Below, one piece after another: positions 1 through 7,806 of a stretch of DNA of 26,502 nt; position 1 is the first letter of the stretch; each line of letters starts with the position of its first letter. This stretch comes from Euryarchaeota archaeon UBA181. GTDB taxonomy: Archaea > Thermoplasmatota > Poseidoniia > Poseidoniales > Thalassarchaeaceae. The notes below the pieces were generated by a model. It was given only the letters and a program-made list of their open reading frames with translations, was not told where the DNA came from and ran no database searches. The stretch spans positions 5,620 to 32,121 of the forward strand of contig DALI01000020.1 of NCBI GenBank assembly GCA_002496725.1, in the 5' to 3' direction. Position numbers and translations under genes: made by a program.

Positions 1-2196
1 TACTTTGACAATCAGACCAGTGGCATCCCCCCAGCGAGGCACAGATCTGGAAGGCCACTCAAAACTCTGGCTCAAAGACTCAAAGGAAAGGAGGGTCGCT
101 TCAGAAGCAACCTGTCAGGGAAGAGGGTTAACTTCTGCGCTAGAACGGTGATCAGCCCTGACCCGAATCTCGGAATCAACGAAGTTGGTATACCGGTGCA
201 AACTGCCAAGGAGCTCACTGTTCCCATAAGGGTCACGACTAGAAACAGGGAACAACTCAGGCAGATGATTCTCAGGGGCCCTGATGTGCACCCAGGTGTA
301 AATTACATCATTAGAGGTGACAGATTTAGAGTAAGAATAACTGATCGAACGAAGTATATATGGTCAGGATTCAGATGCTTGAACCCCCAATGCGACTCAG
401 GTAGCGATGATGAGCCCTACACAGGGTATAGGCCAGACTTGAATGAAGTTCTACCAGCCCCCAATTTCCTGCCCGGTTTAGTTCTGATGACACAAAAGAG
501 AAGAAACTCATTCGGTGAGCTAGAAGAAGAGTGGGGCGTTGATCTGGAATCAACCCTATCCAATCTTAGAGGCGAAGACGAAAGAGGGCTACCAATTGCA
601 GAGAACGACCCACGAGCCGCTATCCACTACAGATGGAAGTGGGAGATGGAACATCCAGGGGAGTATCTGCCAGAGCATCTCGAAGTGAATTGCCCACATT
701 GCGGCAGTCCGGAAATAGAAGATGACTATGGAAACGTAGAAAGAACCGATATTGAAGACAGACTTAGCACCCACGATCTAGATGGTAACCCGCGACCGGG
801 TGTTGTTGTAGAAAGGCACCTGATAGATGGGGATGTTTCTCTGTTCAACAGGCAGCCTTCATTGCACAGGATGTCTATGATGGTGCATGAAGTAAGAGTG
901 ATGCCAGGTAAGACTTTCAGATTCAATCTGGCAGATTGTACACCATACAATGCTGATTTCGATGGTGACGAGATGAACCTCCATGTAATTCAGAGTGAAG
1001 AGGCGAGGGCAGAGGCCAAGATACTGATGAGAGTCCAAGAACACATCATTACTCCGAGATACGGAGGAAGCGTCATTGGAGGTATTCACGATCACATATC
1101 AGGTGCATACCTACTTACACACGGTGATCGAGTTCTCCCAAAGAAACTTGTCATGGAGGTCTTAGGGGATACAAACTGGGATGGGGAACTTCCTCCCGAG
1201 GTTGTGAAAGATGGGGTTGTCGGATACAAAGGCACCGACATCCTCAGTCTAATTGTGCCCGAGGGATTCAAACTCGATTACATTAGCAGGATTGGGGATA
1301 ACGTTAGAGTTTCAAAGGGTAACGTCACAGGTACAATAGATAAGAGAGGAATAGGGGCTGAAGATGGAAGGCTCCTAGATGCAGTAGTACATACTCACGG
1401 TTCGGAGGCAGGAGCTGAGTTCCTTGATAGGATGACCCGGATGACAATCTCGATTTGCACGTCATTGGGCTTCACCACCGGTATCGATGACGAAGATCTA
1501 CCGCCAGAGGCTAAGAATGAAATTTTGAAAATTAACCAAAGTGGTAGCGATGCAGTAGATTTAGAGCTGGAGAAGTTCGGAAAGGACGGTCGTAGATACG
1601 ACACTCGTCCAGGAAGGACCCCCCTTGAGACTCTCGAGGAGAATATCCTAATGATACTAGACGGAGCCAAGACTGAGTCAGGAAACGTAGCTAAGTCATT
1701 CCTCGGTTCCGATAACGCGGCCGTAATGATGGCAACATCAGGAGCAAGAGGATCTATGGACAACCTAGCAATGATGGCTGGTTCAATAGGGCAACCAAAG
1801 GTTCGTGGAAAGCGTCTCGAAAGAGGATATCAAGATAGAGTTCTGGCTCATTTCGCTCGTAATGCCAAAGGGGCACAGGAGAAAGGATTCGTAGCATCCT
1901 CATTCAAGCGAGGACTAGAGCCCACTGAATTCTTTATGCTATCAGTTTCGGGCAGGGAGTCTCTTGTGGATACCGCCGTGAGGACAGCCAAGTCAGGATA
2001 TATGCAGAGGAGACTCATCAATGCCATGGACGATCTCAAAGTCGTCAATGACGGCATGGGCTCAGTTAGGAATACCGCAAACAGGATCATTCAGTTCGAG
2101 TACGGGGAAGATGGCGTCGACCCCGCAAGAAGTCGAGGTGGAAAGCCATTCGATGTTACCATGGTCTTAGACGACGCTCTTGGAGGTGAGGACTGA
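1..2196 (+). CDS. rpoA1: DNA-directed RNA polymerase subunit A' (3' part, 5' end outside window)
   Basis: The largest catalytic fragment of archaeal RNA polymerase. The reading frame is open from base 1, so the gene begins upstream; the first in-frame ATG at 148 is not the start, because conserved A' sequence (LKGKEGRFRSNLSGKRVNFC) precedes it. The catalytic Mg-binding motif NADFDGDEMNLH is intact, with Asp codons at 955, 961 and 967, and FNRQPSLHRMS lies just upstream. The bridge-helix region (about 1921-2010) reads TEFFMLSVSGRESLVDTA and departs from the usual archaeal TEFFFHAxGGREGLVDTA. Between NYIIRGD and GVVVERHLIDGD, where relatives have roughly ten residues, there are about 130 extra residues with a CX4C (codons 376 and 391) and a CX2C (codons 691 and 700), a possible zinc site. 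The stop overlaps the start of rpoA2 by one base (TGATG), as expected for a split A'/A'' pair. Confidence 0.98.
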   Translation, partial: YFDNQTSGIPPARHRSGRPLKTLAQRLKGKEGRFRSNLSGKRVNFCARTVISPDPNLGINEVGIPVQTAKELTVPIRVTTRNREQLRQMILRGPDVHPGVNYIIRGDRFRVRITDRTKYIWSGFRCLNPQCDSGSDDEPYTGYRPDLNEVLPAPNFLPGLVLMTQKRRNSFGELEEEWGVDLESTLSNLRGEDERGLPIAENDPRAAIHYRWKWEMEHPGEYLPEHLEVNCPHCGSPEIEDDYGNVERTDIEDRLSTHDLDGNPRPGVVVERHLIDGDVSLFNRQPSLHRMSMMVHEVRVMPGKTFRFNLADCTPYNADFDGDEMNLHVIQSEEARAEAKILMRVQEHIITPRYGGSVIGGIHDHISGAYLLTHGDRVLPKKLVMEVLGDTNWDGELPPEVVKDGVVGYKGTDILSLIVPEGFKLDYISRIGDNVRVSKGNVTGTIDKRGIGAEDGRLLDAVVHTHGSEAGAEFLDRMTRMTISICTSLGFTTGIDDEDLPPEAKNEILKINQSGSDAVDLELEKFGKDGRRYDTRPGRTPLETLEENILMILDGAKTESGNVAKSFLGSDNAAVMMATSGARGSMDNLAMMAGSIGQPKVRGKRLERGYQDRVLAHFARNAKGAQEKGFVASSFKRGLEPTEFFMLSVSGRESLVDTAVRTAKSGYMQRRLINAMDDLKVVNDGMGSVRNTANRIIQFEYGEDGVDPARSRGGKPFDVTMVLDDALGGED

Positions 2197-3767
2197 TGGT
2201 TGTAAAGAGTGCCACTAAGAAGAAGCTCATGGATTTACAGATCGATGAGGAGTACGCTCACAAGCTAGCCGATGATAGAAAGTGGGACGACGTAAAGGTC
2301 TTGACACCAGGTCAGATAGCTCAGATATGCGGTATTGACTCTGGAACGGCACAGAGGATCAGTGATCTGATGGCCGCTTCCACTAAATCAGCTAGGAGTG
2401 CGGCGGCCTCCACCGAGAAGACAGTAGTCCGAAGAAAGTCTGCGGCGTCCAGGAGAAGGAGAAAGTCAATGCTTCCTCTGGAGGTGTTCGACAATGACTC
2501 TAAGATTTCACAAATTCTAAGAGATGTTGACCATCAAGACGAGATATACCAACAGCTATTGTCTGCTTCAGTCGATGCGAATGTCGTCCTCACACCAAGG
2601 ATGATTATGGATCTGACAGAAGGAATCAGGGCGAGAGGGACAAAGAAAATCACTCCTGCCAAGGCCAAGAAGGTAATTAACTCAGCCAAAGCATCGCTGA
2701 TGATTTCCCGAGCCGATCCTTACGAGGCAGTTGGAATCACTACTGCACAATCGATAGGAGAGCCTGGGACACAGATGACAATGAGGACATTCCACTATGC
2801 TGGTGTGGCTACAGTTAACGTAACTCAGGGTTTGCCTAGAATAATAGAAATTGTCGATGCTAGGAAAACCCCAAACACTCCAACGATGAGAATCTTCTTG
2901 AATGAGCAAAATTCCAAGGGTAAACCACTCAGAACCAACGAGAAGCTAGTTAGAGAAATTGCAGCTGGTCTTGAAGCCACAACTACTAGTGACATCGCAA
3001 ATATAGATGTCGAGGTCGCTCAGAGATATCTTAGTCTGAAATTGAATAAATCCAATATGAGGCTCAAGAACATGAATGGTGCAGAGGTGAAGGATAAGCT
3101 AAGTAGGGCTTTGAGGCTTTACATCCAATCAGACTCTGATGACAAACCTTCCGAACTAAAGATAATTCCGGGCGTTGCAAAGAAAGACGACCTGGAGACT
3201 CTAGCTACAGATCCTCCAACATACACAGATCTCCTTCAGTTAGAAGACAAAATAAAGAAGCTTCAGCTTAAGGGGATTAGGGGTATTGCTAGGGCAAACG
3301 TTCAGGCTGGTGAGAATGGGGAATATTATATCTCCACCATAGGGTCTAATCTTCCCAAGGTAAGTGAATTTGCTGGCATAGACAGGTCTAGGACATACAC
3401 TAACAACATCAACGAGATTCAGTCCTATTTGGGCATTGAAGCAGCCAGGCAGGCTATTATCAATGAAATGTCAGATACGATGGAGGGAGCAGGTCTTGAA
3501 GTCGATGTAAGGCATCTTATCACCGTTTCCGACGTAATGACTAGCAGTGGCGAGGTAAGGGCAATAGGGAGGCACGGTGTGAGCGGAACCAAGCATAGTA
3601 TTCTCGCTAGATCCGCTTTCGAGGTTACCGTATCTCACTTACTGAGAGCCGGAATTATCGGTGAGAGAGACGAACTAAGGGGCGTCACAGAGAATATCGT
3701 TGTGGGTCAGCCCATAGCTCTAGGAACTGGAAGTGTTGACTTATACTATATTCCAGATGAGGCATAG
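2196..3767 (+). CDS. rpoA2: DNA-directed RNA polymerase subunit A'' with extra N-terminal domain
   Basis: C-terminal part of the split largest RNA polymerase subunit, carrying the trigger loop and jaw. The trigger-loop block AVGITTAQSIGEPGTQMTMR is canonical, followed by RTFHYAGVATVNVTQGLPR and IEIVDARKTPNTPTM; the C-terminus (GRHGVSGTKHSILARSAFEV, VGQPIALGTGSVDLYY) is also typical. At 523 residues it is longer than the roughly 390-400 usual for archaeal A''. Much of the excess is N-terminal: residues about 10-62 look like a helix-hairpin-helix type domain (LTPGQIAQICGIDSGTAQRI), followed by an Arg/Lys-rich linker (about 78-91). The ATG overlaps the rpoA1 stop, with a strong Shine-Dalgarno GGAGGTGAG at 2182-2190. 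Co-transcribed with rpoA1 and rpl30e. Confidence 0.97.
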   Translation: MVVKSATKKKLMDLQIDEEYAHKLADDRKWDDVKVLTPGQIAQICGIDSGTAQRISDLMAASTKSARSAAASTEKTVVRRKSAASRRRRKSMLPLEVFDNDSKISQILRDVDHQDEIYQQLLSASVDANVVLTPRMIMDLTEGIRARGTKKITPAKAKKVINSAKASLMISRADPYEAVGITTAQSIGEPGTQMTMRTFHYAGVATVNVTQGLPRIIEIVDARKTPNTPTMRIFLNEQNSKGKPLRTNEKLVREIAAGLEATTTSDIANIDVEVAQRYLSLKLNKSNMRLKNMNGAEVKDKLSRALRLYIQSDSDDKPSELKIIPGVAKKDDLETLATDPPTYTDLLQLEDKIKKLQLKGIRGIARANVQAGENGEYYISTIGSNLPKVSEFAGIDRSRTYTNNINEIQSYLGIEAARQAIINEMSDTMEGAGLEVDVRHLITVSDVMTSSGEVRAIGRHGVSGTKHSILARSAFEVTVSHLLRAGIIGERDELRGVTENIVVGQPIALGTGSVDLYYIPDEA

Positions 3768-3777
3768 GGGTGAAAAA

Positions 3778-4077
3778 ATGGATTTAACAAGAAACCTGAA
3801 ACAGGCTTTGAGTACGGGAACAATAATATTTGGCCAGAGGGAAACCATGGGGGCATGCTCCAGGGGAGATGCCAGACTAGTCTTAGTGGCCGCGAACTGT
3901 CCTGAAAAATTCCTTACGGAAATCATAGACAGTCACCCAGGTGTCACTGTCCATAGGGTAGAAAACATGGTCAATAGGCAACTAGGTGCCGCTTGTGCCA
4001 GGCCCTTCTCTGTCAGTGCCTTGTGTATCATTGATCCCGGGCAGAGTGAACTATTGTCACTTCAGCACAATCTGTGA
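3778..4077 (+). CDS. rpl30e: 50S ribosomal protein L30e (eL30)
   Basis: Large-subunit ribosomal protein of the L7Ae/L30e RNA-binding fold, 99 residues, the normal family length. Family hallmarks are TGTIIFGQRETMGACSRGDARL near the N-terminus, LVAANCPE in the middle, and LGAACARPFSVSALCIIDPG towards the end. The ATG at 3778 is preferred over an in-frame ATG at 3733 inside rpoA2, because the protein then begins MDLTRNLKQALSTG as in relatives and has a GGGGTGA ribosome-binding site at 3767-3773. It lies ten bases after rpoA2, the usual archaeal order rpoA1-rpoA2-rpl30e. The next members of the canonical cluster (nusA, rps12, rps7) do not follow here. Confidence 0.95.
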   Translation: MDLTRNLKQALSTGTIIFGQRETMGACSRGDARLVLVAANCPEKFLTEIIDSHPGVTVHRVENMVNRQLGAACARPFSVSALCIIDPGQSELLSLQHNL

Positions 4078-4085
4078 AAATATCA
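4074..4085 (+). promoter_or_regulatory. Possible TATA-like element for the 4152 gene
   Basis: An A/T-rich stretch (TGAAAATATCAT) at the end of rpl30e. A TATA box here would place transcription start about 20-25 bases downstream, leaving a short leader before the ATG at 4152. The gene otherwise lies 74 bases after rpl30e and could simply be read through. Weak, composition-based call. Confidence 0.22.
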
Positions 4086-4151
4086 TCTAATGGCGTCATA
4101 TGACAGCGCTTCTAGCGGACGCTTCAAGTCTGGGGCTCCCATCAGTATGAC

Positions 4152-5093
4152 ATGGAAGACGCAGTAAGGCAACTACTTTCTGCGAAGGGAGTAACCCTCG
4201 ATGAGTTTGGAAGTCACATTTCCATCCCAGGTTTCATATTACTAGGGGTTGCTAAGAGGGTCCCAGAATTTGGTGAGATCAATGGGGCGAGTGTCAATGT
4301 TTGGCATATCCCATCCGACATATTGCCGATCAGCAGGGCTGAATTAGAGAGATGGTCAGTAGATGCCCCCTCTGGTAGGCATTGGATCCTCAGTCAAAGG
4401 AACTTGCCAGAGGACTTCTCGTCTATGCTCCCTCTTGGATCAGAGGTTGTTGCATGGGGTCCCGATGAAATGTCAGTATGGTTTGGAGATGCGATCCTCT
4501 CTGGGGATCTGACAGTTTCATCGCCCAAAGTATTTCAGCATCAAGAACAAATCGGCGATAAGTCAGCAGTCGATCATGAAACTAATCTCGTTGGAACGAT
4601 AGCTCCAGTGGTGAACCTCGACTCATGGCTAGTTCAGAGCGGTCTTGAGGGGGCACTCACCTACCCCGTATTGCTCTGTTGTAAAATTTGGGAAGTGAAT
4701 GGCTCAATAGTTTCTCCAGAAGGAGATATCGAGGAAAATATATGGTCAATTATAGAAGATCCTTGGTCTTCTTCAATAACTATTTTCAAGGATTCCAAAA
4801 ATATGATCGAATTACCACCATTGAGGTTAGTCCATCCTCCTGACTCACGTTGGAAGAGTGATGAAGTACTAATTTCCAGCTTACCAAGTATTTTGGATAC
4901 TAGGAGGCAGGGAGAAACGGAACAAAAGGAGGATTCCATTAGGAGTGTAATGCTTGAATGGTGGAGAGTAGAGCTAGAATCGATAGAAATTTCAAGTAAG
5001 ACTTCAGGATTACCCGCATGGGTCATCGAAGTTGAAGGAAGAGAAGACTCGGTATTACACGGAATAAATGGGAGGACATTTCCGTTATCCTAA
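4152..5093 (+). CDS. Hypothetical protein, 313 residues, no recognised family
   Basis: I do not recognise this protein. It has no signal peptide, no convincing membrane segment and no Cys-rich metal site. It is rich in Trp, Ser and acidic residues. The N-terminal part (about 1-120) is probably a compact mixed alpha/beta domain (VTLDEFGSHISIPGFILLGV; SEVVAWGPDEMSVWFGDAIL). A second part (about 150-313) includes LVGTIAPVVNLDSWLVQSGL and ends in a strand-rich segment. The ATG at 4152 is the first usable start; another ATG at 4147 is out of frame and closes at once. It sits on the rpoA1-rpoA2-rpl30e strand, in the place where nusA is often found, but shows no KH or S1 resemblance. Its stop overlaps by three bases the stop of the convergent coiled-coil gene. 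An uninterrupted 313-codon frame and tight packing support it being real. Confidence 0.8.
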   Translation: MEDAVRQLLSAKGVTLDEFGSHISIPGFILLGVAKRVPEFGEINGASVNVWHIPSDILPISRAELERWSVDAPSGRHWILSQRNLPEDFSSMLPLGSEVVAWGPDEMSVWFGDAILSGDLTVSSPKVFQHQEQIGDKSAVDHETNLVGTIAPVVNLDSWLVQSGLEGALTYPVLLCCKIWEVNGSIVSPEGDIEENIWSIIEDPWSSSITIFKDSKNMIELPPLRLVHPPDSRWKSDEVLISSLPSILDTRRQGETEQKEDSIRSVMLEWWRVELESIEISSKTSGLPAWVIEVEGREDSVLHGINGRTFPLS

Positions 5094-5998
5094 ATTCTCT
5101 GTAATGACATCAGCTCTTCTGTAGATAGTGTATCTCCAGACATTAGTTTCGACATTAAATCCGAGACCTCAGGCTTTTCATCCATTGTACCGCCCCTAGA
5201 TCTAGTTTCGATAGCCTTGATCAGATCCTGTATTGAATGAATACATCTGAGGGAAACAATATACAGGCTATGCACAGAATCAGCTTCCTTCTTCGATTTG
5301 GTAAGTCCTGAATGAGCTGAATTAGCTTGATCTCTCAATCTATCTACTTCTTCGGATAATTCTACCATTAGGTCATGAGCTTCCTGAGCATCAACTACTG
5401 CCTTCTCGACCCTATTATGGGCTTCTTCTTGAAGTCTCTCTGCACTACGTACGCCAGACTTCAGTTCGCTAAGCCTACCTCCGTCCTTATTGGAATTTTT
5501 TGCTTCTTTCAGTTCCTGACTCAGTTTCTTCATCTCTCTGAAGAATCCCTTCTCACTGGCCCCAGTAAAACCGCCCCTCTCATATTTCCTTTCAAGAGCA
5601 TCCATCTTGGCTTTAATTTTAGAGGGAGAAGGTCCAGACGGTTTTTTCCCCCTTTCTCCATTCTCATCCAGTCGGGAGAGTATTTCCCTCAATTCAGTCC
5701 TTATGATCTTTAAATCGTCCGATTTACCGGCTCTTTCTACCTTCAGTTCCTTAACTCTTGAATTTGCTTCGTCACGTATCTCTTTCTGAGAACGTACCTC
5801 GGAAATGAGCTCCTTAACCTGGCGATTAACTTCGTTCCTAGTATCAAGATATACTCTTACTTTAGCATTCAAGTCGTCTCTAAGATCTCTTTTTTCATCC
5901 AATCCAGACTCGAGAGATTGCTTTGCCGGAGCGAAGACTTCGGTTATCTCGTCGAGCTCCAATACATAACCTCCTTTTGACCGAATTTGAATTGACAT
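5090..5998 (-). CDS. COG1340-like coiled-coil protein (paralog A)
   Basis: A 302-residue, highly charged, almost wholly helical protein, the closest of four local paralogs to archaeal COG1340 coiled-coil proteins, whose function is not established. The N-terminal coil (about 28-105) has the repeating pattern NEVNRQVKELISEVRSQKE and RDEANSRVKELKVE. A central break (about 138-165) with MDALERKYERGGFTGASEKG resembles the family hinge. A returning coil follows (about 165-265; SAERLQEEAHNRVEKAVVDA). The C-terminus SKLMSGDTLSTEELMSLQ matches the family's GxxLSxEEL tail. No signal peptide or membrane helix, so presumably cytoplasmic. It is the third gene of a minus-strand run, 24 bases after paralog B; no clear Shine-Dalgarno precedes its ATG. 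A filament, scaffold or nucleic-acid role is conceivable but unproven. Confidence 0.85.
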   Translation of the reverse strand: MSIQIRSKGGYVLELDEITEVFAPAKQSLESGLDEKRDLRDDLNAKVRVYLDTRNEVNRQVKELISEVRSQKEIRDEANSRVKELKVERAGKSDDLKIIRTELREILSRLDENGERGKKPSGPSPSKIKAKMDALERKYERGGFTGASEKGFFREMKKLSQELKEAKNSNKDGGRLSELKSGVRSAERLQEEAHNRVEKAVVDAQEAHDLMVELSEEVDRLRDQANSAHSGLTKSKKEADSVHSLYIVSLRCIHSIQDLIKAIETRSRGGTMDEKPEVSDLMSKLMSGDTLSTEELMSLQRI

Positions 5999-6022
5999 TT
6001 AAGGACATAGTAAGCGTTTTTT

Positions 6023-6991
6023 TCACTCTTCCCTCTTAGAAGCTAGATTTCCTTTACGTGGCCCTCTCCGGGATACCCCAATTCTCCTTCTCTTCTTGTG
6101 TGATTGATCCTTAGCAGCATTTCCGCTTCCTTCTCCAGCTGAAGGCCCTGAGGTCAAATCAGAAAGACTTCCTGTACCCAGTAAAGCATCTAGCTCCACA
6201 GTGCTAAGTGAGCCCCCTGTCTTAGCTTTGGCCTTAATTTCTGAAAACCTAACCTTACTATTCCTCCCTCCGGTTATTCTTTGATACGATTTCACCCTCG
6301 ACAAGTCTTTTCTGAGAGCCTTCCTAATAGTTTCCATGACTTCGATCCTCTTATCAATTTTTGAAATCCTTCTGCTAATCTTATTGACTTCGTTTCTTGT
6401 CATCCTGTTATCTTCCCCAGATTCAGAATTAACTTTGACTTCCAAATCCTCCTTATCTTTACGGCCCTCATCTAGTTTAGATGTGACCTCCCTCATCTCT
6501 TTGCCCCTTAGGACGTATTCAGAGTGAGCAACCTCAGACTCTGACTTCTTTTTTATTGAGGCTTGAATCTCAAAGAACCTTCTGAAGGCCTCAAGCTCAC
6601 GAGGTAGTGTAGGTACAGCAGTAAGATCATTATCGATAGTAGTAAGTCTTCTGTGTGTTTCAGAGAGCCACTCTCTAAGAACATCCATTGGAGGGGGAAT
6701 TAGTCTGTTGACTTCATCCCTCCTTTTTCTAGATGAGTCTGCGGATTTCCTTATCTCGTGAAATTTCCTCAACAGAGCCTTTCTTTCAGAGTTGGCGCCC
6801 TCCATCTGCCCTACGACATCCCTCAATGTCCTAACCCTATTCACTAAGTCCATCCTCTCGGATCTAAGATCTCTACGTTCACCCTCAATAGAGCCCAATT
6901 CCCTCTCAAAGCCACTGCGAATCTCTTGGACCTCATGGCCATCTAGATCTTCCAAGTCCTGGAATGAGTTAATTTCAGTAGAATCACTCAT
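6023..6991 (-). CDS. COG1340-like coiled-coil protein (paralog B) with basic tail
   Basis: A 322-residue charged helical protein. An N-terminal coil (about 14-80) is followed by a Pro-containing break (NRLIPPPMDVL). A hinge-like segment (ETHRRLTTIDNDLTAVPTLP) with the expected spacing to FRRFFEIQ comes next, then a second coil (about 140-240). Near the C-terminus, KAKAKTGGSLSTVELDALL matches the LSTxEL motif of paralog A. The protein ends in a low-complexity Gly/Ser linker and a strongly basic tail (KKRRRIGVSRRGPRKG) that may bind nucleic acid, ribosome or acidic lipid. Its ATG overlaps the stop of paralog C (ATGA), indicating translational coupling. No membrane segment or signal peptide. Family assignment rests on architecture rather than strong identity. 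Confidence 0.82.
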   Translation of the reverse strand: MSDSTEINSFQDLEDLDGHEVQEIRSGFERELGSIEGERRDLRSERMDLVNRVRTLRDVVGQMEGANSERKALLRKFHEIRKSADSSRKRRDEVNRLIPPPMDVLREWLSETHRRLTTIDNDLTAVPTLPRELEAFRRFFEIQASIKKKSESEVAHSEYVLRGKEMREVTSKLDEGRKDKEDLEVKVNSESGEDNRMTRNEVNKISRRISKIDKRIEVMETIRKALRKDLSRVKSYQRITGGRNSKVRFSEIKAKAKTGGSLSTVELDALLGTGSLSDLTSGPSAGEGSGNAAKDQSHKKRRRIGVSRRGPRKGNLASKREE

Positions 6992-7806
6992 TCTTCTTCC
7001 CTCACCTTTTTCTTCTCTACTCTTTTCTTAGCAAAGGAAGAGGGACCCCCCTCCAAAACCCTATTCATATCTAGTAATAGATCATCGAATCCAGATACTT
7101 CATCTCCAAAACCCGAAGCGAGTTTTCCTTCCCAAAGAGAAATAGCGTCCGATGACTGTGCATAGAGCTCCTTAGCCCTATCTAACTGCCTCCTAGTATC
7201 ACGAATCTCAGTCTGGAGCTTTACCTTTTTTTCATACAACGGCTGAGCCTTCTCAACAGCTTTCAACATTCTACTATGCGCACTCTCAGAAACCTTGAAA
7301 TTAGAAATCATCACCTTTCTGGACTCTATATATTTTGACATTTCAGGATTCGATTCACGTCTATCCTTTAACCACTTTTCATTCTGCTCTATCACTTTCC
7401 TCCTCTTAGCGATCAATTTCCTTTCTTCTTTATGGTCCAAAGCAGATGTTTCTATCTTAGCCTCTATATTTTCTAACTCTTCAAGTAGCTTGATTTTCTT
7501 CCACTCTGGGTCCAAACTAACCATTCCGCCCTTAGTTGAAAGTAACTCAACTGACTCTTTTACCTCAGTAAGCTTGGACCTTGCAACGGCCTGTGAGGAG
7601 TTCCGCTCTTCCTTTTTGGATGCTACTGACTCGTTAGCAATCCTATGAGCCTCAATCGCTCTTTTCATACGTGGTAAAAGGGACTCTTCCTCTGCCTCGA
7701 GGTTTCTAATTACGCTCGGAAGTTGCTCTTCCAAAGCCTTCCACCTAGATAGCAGGCCCTCTGCAAGCTCTTCGGGCTTGACCTCAAGTAACAGTTGAGC
7801 ATCCAT
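6988..7806 (-). CDS. COG1340-like coiled-coil protein (paralog C)
   Basis: A 272-residue helical, charged protein, first gene of the minus-strand coiled-coil run. The N-terminal coil (about 10-85) leads to a break with a Gly pair and Pro (STKGGMVSLDPEWKK). The hinge-like motif ENIEAKIETSALDHKEERKL follows, which is the clearest match in the cluster to the archaeal family's 'IxxxET..L..EE' segment. A second coil (about 125-220) and a mixed-charge C-terminus (AKKRVEKKKVREEE) complete it. The LSTxEL tail seen in paralogs A and B is not obvious. The ATG at 7806 opens onto the divergent promoter region, with a GGAG about ten bases upstream. It shares four bases with paralog B, so the pair is surely co-transcribed. 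Cytoplasmic, function unknown. Confidence 0.82.
   Translation of the reverse strand: MDAQLLLEVKPEELAEGLLSRWKALEEQLPSVIRNLEAEEESLLPRMKRAIEAHRIANESVASKKEERNSSQAVARSKLTEVKESVELLSTKGGMVSLDPEWKKIKLLEELENIEAKIETSALDHKEERKLIAKRRKVIEQNEKWLKDRRESNPEMSKYIESRKVMISNFKVSESAHSRMLKAVEKAQPLYEKKVKLQTEIRDTRRQLDRAKELYAQSSDAISLWEGKLASGFGDEVSGFDDLLLDMNRVLEGGPSSFAKKRVEKKKVREEE

Noticed and set aside
1395..1763. 122-codon open frame on the minus strand inside rpoA1
   Set aside because: Antisense shadow of a highly conserved coding region, Ser/Pro-rich with no family resemblance.
4095..4104. GTCATATGAC, a 10-base perfect palindrome upstream of the 4152 gene
   Set aside because: Too short to stand out in a window of this size and not placed on a convincing promoter; kept apart from the longer 7839 palindrome.
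4152..5093. Possibility that the unknown gene is a divergent nusA
   Set aside because: No KH-domain GxxG motif or NusA landmark is visible and the length is far above archaeal NusA.
6011..6024. T-run on the plus strand (GTTTTTTT) as a terminator
   Set aside because: Neighbouring genes are on the minus strand, where it is an A-run between two co-directional genes; it cannot terminate them.
5090..7806. Interpretation of the coiled-coil genes as SMC or Rad50 fragments
   Set aside because: No Walker A or B motif, no ABC signature and no zinc hook; the hinge and tails fit COG1340-like proteins better.
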